DNA of 14,946 bases from an uncultured Acetatifactor sp. (GTDB lineage: Bacteria > Bacillota > Clostridia > Lachnospirales > Lachnospiraceae): NCBI GenBank assembly GCA_934394815.1, contig CAKRRD010000056.1, forward strand, positions 1 to 14,946, in the 5' to 3' direction. The position numbers and the translations under genes are program-made. The notes below the pieces were generated by a model. It was not told the origin of the DNA. It was given only the letters and a program-made list of their open reading frames with translations, and did no database searches. Below are positions 1-7,635 of the stretch, one piece after another. Position 1 is the stretch's first letter. The number at the start of each line of letters is the position of its first letter.

Positions 1-78
<78 letters not shown>

Positions 79-95
79 AAATGGTGTTTGTGTCC

Positions 96-113
96 TGCCA
101 GTTTTATCTGGCA
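96..113 (-). other. Hairpin in the rRNA leader just before 16S
   Basis: A perfect inverted repeat (TGCCAG, six-base loop, CTGGCA) lies about 18 bases before the mature 16S start. No T-tract follows, so it is not a terminator. It may be part of the leader structure that helps fold or process the 16S precursor; this is inference. Confidence 0.5.
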
Positions 114-216
114 TTGTTTACTGTTAATTCGGGTAGCTTGTCAATCTTTCGATCAACTTGCTTGTTCTTGAATTTCTCTGAAAATCTTGGAATTTTCAGG
201 GTTGCATTACTGTTTA

Positions 217-230
217 TTTGTCAAAGATCA
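217..230 (-). promoter_or_regulatory. boxA-like rRNA antitermination element
   Basis: The minus-strand sequence TGATCTTTGACAAA matches the E. coli rrn boxA core TGCTCTTTAACAAT at 11 of 14 positions. It lies in the transcribed leader, downstream of all three promoters and about 140 bases before 16S. It is preceded by a boxB-like hairpin, the same order as in known rrn leaders. boxA RNA binds NusB-NusE and lets RNA polymerase resist Rho termination in untranslated rRNA. The TTGACA inside it looks like a -35 box, but no -10 follows at a usable distance. Confidence 0.65.
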
Positions 231-234
231 AAGC

Positions 235-251
235 CTCTTGCTCTGCAAGAG
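235..251 (-). promoter_or_regulatory. boxB-like hairpin of the rRNA leader
   Basis: A perfect 7-bp stem (CTCTTGC / GCAAGAG) with a three-base loop lies four bases upstream of the boxA-like element in the direction of transcription. Its position matches the boxB hairpin of rrn antitermination regions. No T-tract follows, which argues against a terminator. Confidence 0.5.
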
Positions 252-292
252 CTGTGTGTTTCGCTGTTGTTTTTCTCAGCGGCAACTCTGAT

Positions 293-321
293 ATCTTATC
301 ACAACCGCTTTCGTTTGTCAA
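293..321 (-). promoter_or_regulatory. rrn promoter, proximal to 16S
   Basis: The minus strand has a perfect -35 TTGACA (316-321), a 17-base spacer ending in TGA, and -10 TAAGAT (293-298). TGn directly before the -10 makes it an extended -10 promoter. A-rich tracts lie just upstream (about 322-357), as expected of an UP element that binds the polymerase alpha subunit. Predicted start near 286. It is the third of three promoters with the same design. Confidence 0.75.
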
Positions 322-379
322 CAACTTTTTTAAAAACTTTTTTGTTTTGGAAAACTTTCGTTTTCCGTGACAGGTATTT

Positions 380-408
380 ATATTACCATATCTGTCAGAC
401 TTTGTCAA
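380..408 (-). promoter_or_regulatory. rrn promoter, middle
   Basis: Perfect -35 TTGACA (403-408), 17-base spacer ending in TGG, and -10 TAATAT (380-385), again with an extended TGn. A run of six A (minus strand) and other A-tracts lie just upstream. Predicted start near 373. It lies 87 bases upstream of the proximal promoter. Confidence 0.75.
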
Positions 409-482
409 CAGCTTTTTTGAAATCTTTTCAAGTTTCTTTCAAGCTGTTCTGTTGTCTTGGCGCTGCCTCAACAACGAATCTG

Positions 483-511
483 AGTATATCATCCTATACG
501 ACACTTGTCAA
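483..511 (-). promoter_or_regulatory. rrn promoter, distal
   Basis: Perfect -35 TTGACA (506-511), 17-base spacer ending in TGA, and -10 TATACT (483-488). With the extended TGn it is the closest to consensus of the three. A-rich sequence (about 515-537) lies upstream as a possible UP element. It is 103 bases upstream of the middle promoter and directly follows the hairpin that ends the cvpA transcription unit. Confidence 0.8.
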
Positions 512-540
512 CACTATTTTTCGAATTTTTTACACAAATT

Positions 541-576
541 ATCCCCTGCCGCGTCAATTCCGCAGAAGCAGGGGAT
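541..576 (-). terminator. Hairpin after cvpA, probable terminator (T-tract better on the plus strand)
   Basis: A 9-bp perfect stem (541-549 with 568-576, ATCCCCTGC / GCAGGGGAT) begins a few bases after the cvpA stop codon and separates that operon from the rrn promoters. In the direction of cvpA transcription the stem is followed only by AATTTGTGT, a weak U-tract. On the plus strand the same stem is followed by six T, a textbook terminator. It may act in both directions, less well leftward. Confidence 0.6.
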
Positions 577-582
577 TTTTTC

Positions 583-1089
583 CTATTTTATAAAGTTTGA
601 AAGCTTTTGTCCGAGTTGTTCAATCAGATATGCCAGGTAGTTGTTTTCATACAGACATGTCAGTATTTTGCTGTCTCTGGTATAATCTACGATCACCTGG
701 CCCAGAGTTCCCAGATCCCGGAAGATATTAAATGCATATATTGTCCAAACAATTAGAACAGTTTCTAAGATTCCGGCCACAATACCTAGTAGTTTATCCA
801 GGCTATGTACTATAGGTAGTTTTGTGATCATCTTTGCGGAGAAAAACACCACATTAAGCAGATGATGCACCAGTCCGATGGCAGCCAGCAGCAACAGAGT
901 AAGGATCAGATTGAAAAACTTTCCGTCAAAGTAACTGCTCAGGGCATTTCCCAAAAGGAACAGTACCACGCAGGTGATCAGCAGGGAGATCAGAGAGATC
1001 AGGGATCTCACCAGTCCCTTTTTGCAGCCATCCATTACCATGCAGAGCAGAACCACCGTCAGGATGATCTGTAATAAATTGATATTCAT
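583..1089 (-). CDS. CvpA family membrane protein
   Basis: This 168-residue protein is almost entirely hydrophobic, with four likely membrane segments near residues 5-20, 27-47, 57-79 and 98-122. The HSLDKLLGIVAGILETVLIV stretch (about 95-114) matches the conserved small-residue segment of the CvpA family (colicin V production protein). Known members are inner-membrane proteins linked to envelope stress resistance and colicin V secretion; the molecular activity is unsettled. AGAAGGAGT precedes the ATG by about seven bases and overlaps the stop codon of the DUF5711 gene 13 bases upstream, so the two are probably co-transcribed and translationally linked. It is the last gene before the rrn operon. 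The family call is good; the role here is unknown. Confidence 0.85.
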   Translation of the reverse strand: MNINLLQIILTVVLLCMVMDGCKKGLVRSLISLISLLITCVVLFLLGNALSSYFDGKFFNLILTLLLLAAIGLVHHLLNVVFFSAKMITKLPIVHSLDKLLGIVAGILETVLIVWTIYAFNIFRDLGTLGQVIVDYTRDSKILTCLYENNYLAYLIEQLGQKLSNFIK

Positions 1090-1102
1090 TTGTATACTCC
1101 TT

Positions 1103-2302
1103 CTATTTTAACTGTATCGTATCTATTGTATTGTCCGTCACCAGATAATATTTGTAGGAGCCTCCGGTGGGAAGCAGCAGCCGGGCACTCTTCGTAAAGC
1201 TGCCCCGGTATTTTTCCACACCTTCCATGGTAAAAATCTGGCACTCGGATTCATTATAGATCACTACATCGCTCTCTTCAAAGAACACATCCGTATAATC
1301 CACGTCAAAATAATAGCTTCCCAGCTTCACCGCAGAAGTATTGTAGACATCCATACGGTATTTGGTCTCCGCCTGATCCGACAGGAACACCAGTCCCACA
1401 TACTTATCACTGTAGAACACAGACTGAACCTCCTCGTCATACAGGTATTCTCCCGCCGTCACCGGCTTCTGGGCTCCGGTATAGATCATAAGCCGGCCGT
1501 CGCCCACCGCAAAAGCCGTATTGTCGTTCATGAACTGCACTCTGGGAACGATCAGGTCCGAATAGGAATAGGCGCTGACCAGATAATCGCTCTGGTTCTC
1601 ACCCACCGGTCCGAAATTGTAAAACACCACATTCGTTTTCACCACACCCGCATCCACATACAGGTAGCTGACCGCTAACAGTTCTCCGTTGGGCGATAAG
1701 CTGATGGATACGGGATATCCTCCATCGTTCATATGTGCCTGTCCCGTGTAGCTGTTGCTGCCATCCGCCTCGTAGGTCATGATCCAGGTCACATCCGTAT
1801 CCGCCAGTACCGCGGTCACTCTTCCGGTCTCCGCCACTGTAATATTCCGGATCGGCATGGTCGTCGTAATGGTTCCCAGCTGCTTGTCCGTATTCTGTAC
1901 ATAGATTTCACGGCCATTGTAGCTGCCGATAGCCGCCACATTGCCGCAGGTGGCAAGTTTCACATCCTGAATCACATAGGTCTGGTTCCATTTGACATTG
2001 CCTTTGGCATCCGTGCAATGGGCTCCGTCTTTACTATAAGTAAGAATACCGTTTTTCAGGCGGACATCTACGGCATCCGCAGACGCTTCTCTGTTGATGG
2101 TGGACACAATATCGTATCCCGTGTATATATGCCGCTTCGCCTGTACCACCACCAGTGCCAGTGCCGCTCCCAGTGCTGCCACCACCAACAGCACCCGGTA
2201 CACAATGGTCAGACGATGTTTCCGGATCTTTTTCTTGTAATCTTCCTGACTCTTCTGTCGTTTTTCTTTTTCCTTCAGATAGTTTTTGATATCTGCTGCC
2301 AT
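1103..2302 (-). CDS. DUF5711 family protein, single-pass membrane anchored
   Basis: The 399-residue product starts with a charged, lysine-rich cytosolic stretch (residues 1-30), then one membrane segment (about 31-53), then a large extracytoplasmic domain. The outer domain is made of short repeating beta-rich units (for example around GNVAAIGSYNGREIYV and NGELLAVSYLYV), which suggests a beta-propeller-like fold. The overall pattern matches DUF5711 proteins of Lachnospiraceae, as I recall the family. No catalytic residues are recognisable. An AGGAAA ribosome-binding site precedes the ATG. A probable promoter lies about 115 bases upstream, so this gene likely starts a two-gene unit with cvpA. 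Function is unknown; a role at the cell surface is inferred from topology only. Confidence 0.75.
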   Translation of the reverse strand: MAADIKNYLKEKEKRQKSQEDYKKKIRKHRLTIVYRVLLVVAALGAALALVVVQAKRHIYTGYDIVSTINREASADAVDVRLKNGILTYSKDGAHCTDAKGNVKWNQTYVIQDVKLATCGNVAAIGSYNGREIYVQNTDKQLGTITTTMPIRNITVAETGRVTAVLADTDVTWIMTYEADGSNSYTGQAHMNDGGYPVSISLSPNGELLAVSYLYVDAGVVKTNVVFYNFGPVGENQSDYLVSAYSYSDLIVPRVQFMNDNTAFAVGDGRLMIYTGAQKPVTAGEYLYDEEVQSVFYSDKYVGLVFLSDQAETKYRMDVYNTSAVKLGSYYFDVDYTDVFFEESDVVIYNESECQIFTMEGVEKYRGSFTKSARLLLPTGGSYKYYLVTDNTIDTIQLK

Positions 2303-2364
2303 GTATCTGTTTCCTTATGTATCAGTCTCTTTTTGTAGCACCCTGCCGCATTCCACCGTTCTCT

Positions 2365-2410
2365 CCGGGAAAACCGGCTCCTTCCGAATCGTCCCAAAAC
2401 AGCTTCGGAA
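2365..2410 (-). other. Two inverted repeats in the DUF5711-cvpA leader
   Basis: The predicted ~110-base untranslated leader contains a 7-bp stem (2382-2388 with 2404-2410, TTCCGAA / TTCGGAA, 15-base loop) and a 4-bp GC stem (2365-2368 with 2374-2377). Neither has a T-tract. They could fold in the mRNA leader; no known riboswitch class is recognised. Confidence 0.35.
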
Positions 2411-2417
2411 TAGTTAC

Positions 2418-2445
2418 AGTATAACACACTTCCCCCTTTTGAAAA
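2418..2445 (-). promoter_or_regulatory. Promoter for the DUF5711-cvpA unit
   Basis: The minus strand has -10 TATACT (2418-2423) preceded by TGT, an extended -10, with -35 TTTTCA (2440-2445) at a 16-base spacing. It sits in the 169-base gap after the LysM gene. Predicted start near 2411. No clear terminator is seen between the LysM gene stop and this promoter, so read-through from upstream is possible. Confidence 0.55.
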
Positions 2446-2471
2446 TAATGAAAATCACGAAAATACGTTTT

Positions 2472-3761
2472 TTAGGGCAAAAGGATTTCCTGGCCGATCT
2501 TGATATCGTCCGGATCGGTAATGCCGTTCAGGGAGCAGATCTCCGCTACCTTTCCGTTACTTCCGTAGTTTCGCAGTGAAATGCCAATCAGCGTATCTCC
2601 TCTTTTTATGGTATAAGTGGCCGGCTGTGCCGCATCCGCTGCCTTGGCTTCCGTCACCTGTGTTGTGTCCGGTGTCACTTCCGATGTCGTATTCTGCTCC
2701 GCCTCTCCCGTCACAGCTGTCGTCTCTGTGGCAGCACTTCCCGCAGTCATTCCGCCACCGTTTTCCTCTGTCCCGTTGTCGGTATTGCCATCCTCTCCGA
2801 CCGCTGCATCTGCCGTGCTCTCCACCTCCGCTGCCGCAGTTTCCGCCGCGCCTTCGTCACTGCCCACGTTATTTTCCGTCGTCACTGTTTCCGCCGCTGC
2901 ATTCTCCTGCCGCAGCGCATCCTCCAGCTTGTCCTCCGCCACCAGAGTACTGACCTGATTCTGCTCTTCCACTGCATCCGGCAGCTTCTGTTCCATCAAA
3001 TTACTCATGGCCTGCCTGGCAGTCTCCCCCAGGGATTCCCCGGTGCTTTCCTGCTGCATCAGTGCCAGTGCCATGACGCACAGCAGGGCGAAGACTCCCG
3101 TGGCCGCCATTTTCATCCGGCGCAGCCCCACCGTCGGCATGGAAATAATATTATCCGGCTGCTTCCGTCCGGTCTCTGCAGTTCTGCGGGATCCCCCGGA
3201 CACATCCGTCATACGCCCGGCAACAGTACGTCCGTCATGTCCGCTCTCCTGTCTCTGTCTGCGTTCCTCCTGCCGCTTCTTCACAACCTCATATTTTTCC
3301 TGATCCACCTTCTCCGGCTCTGCCTCTTCGCCACGATTCTCCAACATATACGCCAGCATACTGTCATTCTTCTCATAGAACTGCGCATAACCGGCCACAT
3401 AGCGGCAGATGTCCTGCTCGCAGATCTGGAAGCCTTCCACCATTTCCCCGTTCAGGATCTGATATCCCAAAAAGGCCATCTCCGGAAAATATTTCTTCCG
3501 CAGCTTCTCGATCTCCTGTTCCTGGGCCTGGGACAGGTGTCGTACCGCCTTTTGCAGAAAATTCAGTTTTGCGGAGCCGTAAGCAAACAGATAAGCCACA
3601 CCGTTTTCCACCGCCTTCCTGCCGTACAGCGCAATGGCGATATCTTTGCTCTGTGCCATCCCGTTTATCTGTTTTATGTATGATACCACATAATCTTCCA
3701 CATAGATTTTGCAGTGCTTGTCCGCCTCTCCGATCTGCGTTATATTCTTCGGTAATTCCAT
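2472..3761 (-). CDS. LysM-domain membrane protein with a cytosolic N-terminal domain
   Basis: This 429-residue protein has four parts. Residues 1-145 form a folded, cytosolic-looking domain. Residues 150-215 are highly charged. One membrane segment spans about 216-235. A long Ala/Thr/Glu-rich low-complexity linker (236-380) leads to a C-terminal LysM domain (381-429; YTIKRGDTLIGIS ... LNGITDPDDIKIGQEILLP). LysM binds GlcNAc in peptidoglycan, so the protein probably ties a cytosolic module to the cell wall. The N-terminal domain resembles the start of other Lachnospiraceae LysM proteins and may be a degenerate MPN/JAB fold, but I see no JAMM metal-binding residues. GGGAGGTG lies nine bases before the ATG. 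No enzymatic activity is claimed. Confidence 0.8.
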   Translation of the reverse strand: MELPKNITQIGEADKHCKIYVEDYVVSYIKQINGMAQSKDIAIALYGRKAVENGVAYLFAYGSAKLNFLQKAVRHLSQAQEQEIEKLRKKYFPEMAFLGYQILNGEMVEGFQICEQDICRYVAGYAQFYEKNDSMLAYMLENRGEEAEPEKVDQEKYEVVKKRQEERRQRQESGHDGRTVAGRMTDVSGGSRRTAETGRKQPDNIISMPTVGLRRMKMAATGVFALLCVMALALMQQESTGESLGETARQAMSNLMEQKLPDAVEEQNQVSTLVAEDKLEDALRQENAAAETVTTENNVGSDEGAAETAAAEVESTADAAVGEDGNTDNGTEENGGGMTAGSAATETTAVTGEAEQNTTSEVTPDTTQVTEAKAADAAQPATYTIKRGDTLIGISLRNYGSNGKVAEICSLNGITDPDDIKIGQEILLP

Positions 3762-3783
3762 ATAAAAACACCTCCCATGCCGT

Positions 3784-3810
3784 TGCTATCAGTTATCACT
3801 AACTATAGCA
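3784..3810. promoter_or_regulatory. Palindrome over the LysM-gene promoter
   Basis: TGCTAT, a single unpaired base, AGTTA, four-base loop, TAACT, ATAGCA: 11 paired positions with one bulge. It covers the predicted -10 of the LysM gene and ends about 22 bases before its start codon. It could be a repressor operator or a leader hairpin. No known operator consensus is recognised. Confidence 0.4.
3802..3809 (-). promoter_or_regulatory. Possible extended -10 promoter of the LysM gene
   Basis: The minus strand reads TGC-TATAGT, with TATAGT at 3802-3807; the upstream TG of the extended element lies just right of it. No good -35 is visible 16-18 bases upstream, so the call rests on the extended -10 alone. 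Predicted start near 3795, about 34 bases before the start codon. Confidence 0.35.
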
Positions 3811-3835
3811 TCCGCACAGGAGGTATTTTAGCGTT

Positions 3836-3870
3836 CTTTGTCGCGCTCCCTGAAAAACAGTTCGACAAAG
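3836..3870. other. Inverted repeat after galM
   Basis: An 8-bp perfect stem (CTTTGTCG 3836-3843 with CGACAAAG 3863-3870), with an inner CTG/CAG pair, lies 39 bases after the galM stop. Neither strand has a proper T-tract, so it is at best a weak terminator. It may instead be an mRNA 3' stabilising hairpin. Confidence 0.4.
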
Positions 3871-3908
3871 TTTGCATTTGCTTCTATAGATCAGATATTG
3901 GTTCCTGT

Positions 3909-4958
<1,050 letters not shown>

Positions 4959-4982
4959 TGTCTTGCCTCCCACTTTTAACTA

Positions 4983-5579
4983 CTATAATTCTACTCTGCC
5001 CTCTAAGGCGCGGAGTAATGTTACCTCATCAATATATTCCAGATCTCCGCCTACGGGAACACCGCTGGCGATCCTTGTCACTTTGATCCCGGTGGGCTTG
5101 ATCAGCTTGCTGATATACATTGCCGTAGTCTCGCCCTCCAGACTGGAATTGGTCGCAATGATGACCTCCTCCACATCGCCCTGCAGACGTTCCATCAGTT
5201 CTTTCAGCTTAATATCCCCCGGCCCCACGCCCAGCATGGGAGAGATGGCACCATGCAGCACATGATACACGCCCTCGTATTTGCCGGTCTTCTCGTAAGC
5301 CGCCAGATCTCTGGTATTCTCCACCACCATGATAGTGCGGTGATCCCGTCTGGGATTCGCACACACCGGGCAGATCTCCCTGTCTGTCAGGGTATAGCAT
5401 TCCTTACAATACCGGACATTGGCTCTGGCCTCGATCATGACATTCGCCAGCCTGTCCACACGATCCTTCGGCATGTTGATCAGGTGAAACGCCAGCCGCT
5501 GTGCGGACTTACTGCCAATCCCGGGAAGGGCTGCCAGTTCATCTATTAATTTATTGATCTGTCCGCTGTAGAGTTCCAT
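4983..5579 (-). CDS. recR: Recombination mediator protein RecR
   Basis: RecR works with RecO (and RecF) to load RecA onto SSB-coated single-stranded DNA at gaps. The 198-residue product is the usual length. It shows an N-terminal helix-hairpin-helix region ([19 protein letters not shown], about 15-33), a four-cysteine zinc finger (Cys58, Cys61, Cys70, Cys73), and a Toprim domain (about 80-177; [10 protein letters not shown], then [17 protein letters not shown]). The C-terminal [20 protein letters not shown] is a family signature. Its ATG shares one base with the ybaB stop codon (TAATG), so translation is probably coupled. It is part of the conserved dnaX-ybaB-recR cluster. Confidence 0.97.
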   Translation of the reverse strand: MELYSGQINKLIDELAALPGIGSKSAQRLAFHLINMPKDRVDRLANVMIEARANVRYCKECYTLTDREICPVCANPRRDHRTIMVVENTRDLAAYEKTGKYEGVYHVLHGAISPMLGVGPGDIKLKELMERLQGDVEEVIIATNSSLEGETTAMYISKLIKPTGIKVTRIASGVPVGGDLEYIDEVTLLRALEGRVEL

Positions 5580-5923
5580 TAGAAAGGAAATCCTCCTAAG
5601 CCCCCGGTCATTTTGCCCATAAGCTCTGCATTGGCTTCGTCCGCCTTACGCAGTGCCTCGTTGGCTGCTGCTACGATGGCATCCTGCAGGGTCTCGATAT
5701 CCTCGGGATCCACGATCTCCTCTGCCAGCTTGATGGATGTGATCTCTTTTTTACCGTTGATGGTCACTTCCACAGCTCCGCCGCCTGCGGATGCGGAGAA
5801 CTCCTTCGTCTCCAGTTCCTTCTGTCCCTCTTCCATCTGACGCTGCATTCTCTGTGCCTGCTTCATCAGATTATTCATATTACCGGGCATTGCACCTCCG
5901 GGAAATCCACCTCTTTTTGCCAT
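5579..5923 (-). CDS. YbaB/EbfC family nucleoid-associated protein
   Basis: This 114-residue protein matches YbaB/EbfC: an N-terminal Gly/Met-rich stretch ([20 protein letters not shown]), the [18 protein letters not shown] helix (about 20-37), a central beta region ([20 protein letters not shown]), and a C-terminal [16 protein letters not shown] helix. Members are small dimers that bind DNA and coat the nucleoid. A strong ribosome-binding site (GGAGGAAA) precedes the ATG. The gene lies between dnaX and recR, its usual place across bacteria, and overlaps the recR start by one base. Function rests on the family; exact role varies between species. Confidence 0.95.
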   Translation of the reverse strand: MAKRGGFPGGAMPGNMNNLMKQAQRMQRQMEEGQKELETKEFSASAGGGAVEVTINGKKEITSIKLAEEIVDPEDIETLQDAIVAAANEALRKADEANAELMGKMTGGLGGFPF

Positions 5924-5959
5924 GTTCCTGTTTCCTCCATATCATTTATTATCAGTTCT

Positions 5960-5988
5960 ATCTTACCTTATCTGTAAGGCTGCCGCAA
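5960..5988 (-). promoter_or_regulatory. Possible internal promoter before ybaB
   Basis: -35 TTGCGG (5983-5988), 17-base spacer, -10 TAAGAT (5960-5965), in the 83-base gap between dnaX and ybaB. The -35 matches consensus weakly. It could give extra ybaB-recR-galM transcript. Confidence 0.3.
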
Positions 5989-6006
5989 TCCCAAATTCAC
6001 GCAGAA

Positions 6007-7590
6007 TCACTCTTCCTCATCAATGTCCATGTTGATGACCTTGCTGAGATCCACGTAATTGTCTTCGAACTCTCTGCTGCTTTCCACCGTCTGGAGTGTC
6101 ACTTCGATCTCCTTACCGGAAAAATCGGACAACAGCATTTCCAGTTGCTGCTTGTTCTGCTCATGGGCTTCTCCCTTGAAATAGTCGGAAGCCAGTCCAT
6201 CCTCCAGCACTACCATAAGCTTGTTGTCTCCACCCAGACTCAATCTGGCGTTTTTCAGGTACATTTTCATGGGATTCTCGGCATTTCCCACGATGGCAGG
6301 CCATTTCCGCACGATCTCCTGAATATCTTCGGGGACAGCCTTCGGCAGCTGCGGCTTCGGCTTTGCTCCACCGGTCTGGGGCACTCCCTGTGCTCCCATG
6401 GCTCCGGCAGGCATCTGGGCTGCTGTGACCACGATGCCGTTTTCCACCTTTTCCTCCACTTGGCGGATCCGGTCTAACACCGCTTCCTGATCTGTCTCCA
6501 TCTCCGGCTTGCACAGCTTGATCAGCGCGATCTCTACCAGAATACGCTTCTGGGCCGCATAGCGGATCTGCCCGGATAATTCGGAAAAAATATGAATGTA
6601 GCGGATGATCTGATCCATGGAGAGCATGGAAGCCTCTTCCTTCAGATTTGCCAGATTGTCTGTGGACATGTCAATGACATCCTCCAGATTGTCCGCTGTC
6701 TGTACCAGCATAAGGTTCCTCAGATACCAGGTAAAATCCGTGACGAACTGTACCAGTTCCCGGCCCTGCATGACGATCTCCTCCAGCAGTTCAATGCATC
6801 CCAGCACATTCCGTTCCATGACGAAACGCAGCAGTCTGCTGAATACCTCCGTATCTACCGCTCCCAATACATCCAGTGTCATATCATAGGTCAGTTCCTT
6901 GCCCAGATGGAACGCGATGCACTGATCCAGAAGGCTTAAGGCATCTCTCATGGAACCGTCCGCCACCTTTGCAATATAGCGCAGCGCTCTGTCCTCCACC
7001 TGCACCTGCTCCGTAGCCATCAGTTCCTTCATACGGTCCGTGATGGTATCAATGGAAATACGCTTGAAATCATATCTCTGACAGCGGGACAGGATCGTAA
7101 TGGGGATCTTGTGCACCTCCGTGGTCGCCAGAATAAAAATAACATAGGAGGGAGGCTCTTCCAAAGTTTTTAACAATGCATTAAAGGCTCCAGGGGAAAG
7201 CATGTGCACCTCGTCGATGATGTAGACCTTGTATTTTCCTTCCGCCGGAGAATAAGATACCTCATCAATGATCTCACGGATATTGTCTACACCGTTGTTG
7301 GAGGCTGCATCGATCTCAATGACATTCATGCTGGCTCCCGCTGCGATTGCCCTGCAAATACGGCATTCCCCACAGGGGCCGTCCTCTGTGGGGTGTTCGC
7401 AGTTCACTGTTTTCGCAAAAATCTTGGCCACCGTGGTCTTACCGGTACCTCTCGTTCCGGTAAACAGATACGCATGGCCGATCCGGTTCGCCCGCAGCTG
7501 ATTCTTCAGGGTGGTCACGATATGATCCTGCCCCTTGACATCGGAAAAAGCATCCGGACGAAACTTCCGGTATAGTGCTGTATATGACAT
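6007..7590 (-). CDS. dnaX: DNA polymerase III subunits gamma/tau (clamp loader ATPase)
   Basis: DnaX is the AAA+ motor that loads the beta sliding clamp. Visible motifs: Walker A GTRGTGKTT (residues 45-53), zinc-binding cysteines 64, 73, 76 and 79, Walker B YIIDEVHML (about 123-131), arginine-finger SRC (168-170), and sensor 2 GSMRDALSLLDQ (about 212-223). The collar domain follows, then a linker rich in Pro, Gly and Ala (about 395-425) and a C-terminal tau-like region. At 527 residues it resembles other clostridial forms and is shorter than E. coli tau (643). I saw no E. coli-type A-AAA-AAG slippery site in the linker, so a separate gamma form from frameshifting is not supported. It follows pfkA by 45 bases without a terminator; the ribosome-binding site (AGAGAG) is modest. 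Confidence 0.96.
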   Translation of the reverse strand: MSYTALYRKFRPDAFSDVKGQDHIVTTLKNQLRANRIGHAYLFTGTRGTGKTTVAKIFAKTVNCEHPTEDGPCGECRICRAIAAGASMNVIEIDAASNNGVDNIREIIDEVSYSPAEGKYKVYIIDEVHMLSPGAFNALLKTLEEPPSYVIFILATTEVHKIPITILSRCQRYDFKRISIDTITDRMKELMATEQVQVEDRALRYIAKVADGSMRDALSLLDQCIAFHLGKELTYDMTLDVLGAVDTEVFSRLLRFVMERNVLGCIELLEEIVMQGRELVQFVTDFTWYLRNLMLVQTADNLEDVIDMSTDNLANLKEEASMLSMDQIIRYIHIFSELSGQIRYAAQKRILVEIALIKLCKPEMETDQEAVLDRIRQVEEKVENGIVVTAAQMPAGAMGAQGVPQTGGAKPKPQLPKAVPEDIQEIVRKWPAIVGNAENPMKMYLKNARLSLGGDNKLMVVLEDGLASDYFKGEAHEQNKQQLEMLLSDFSGKEIEVTLQTVESSREFEDNYVDLSKVINMDIDEEE

Positions 7591-7635
7591 GTGTCGTCTC
7601 TCTTTCTAACTTCGTTCTGCCAGTGGTCTTTAGCC

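Noticed and set aside
139..144. A fourth TTGACA (minus strand) close to 16S as another rrn promoter
   Set aside because: No -10-like hexamer lies 16-18 bases downstream (GTAAAC at 17), so it is not supported as a promoter.
219..224. TTGACA inside the boxA-like element as a promoter -35
   Set aside because: The bases at the -10 position read CCCTGA; the boxA explanation fits better.
81..593. Open frame of 170 residues on the plus strand in the rRNA control region
   Set aside because: It is antisense to the rrn promoters and leader, has no good ribosome-binding site, and its Phe/Leu/Ser-rich composition follows from the AT-rich DNA.
2576..2958. Pro/Leu- and Ser/Ala/Val-rich plus-strand frames opposite the LysM linker
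   Set aside because: These are antisense reflections of the repetitive Ala/Thr/Glu codons in the linker of the LysM protein.
5924..6006. SRP RNA or other small RNA in the dnaX-ybaB gap
   Set aside because: The gap is only 83 bases and shows neither the conserved GGAA/GGAG apical motifs of SRP RNA nor a terminator; in Bacillota ffs is usually upstream of dnaX, where only 45 bases separate it from pfkA.
6007..7590. Programmed frameshift in dnaX to make gamma
   Set aside because: No A-AAA-AAG type slippery site was seen in the linker region, so only the full-length product is supported.
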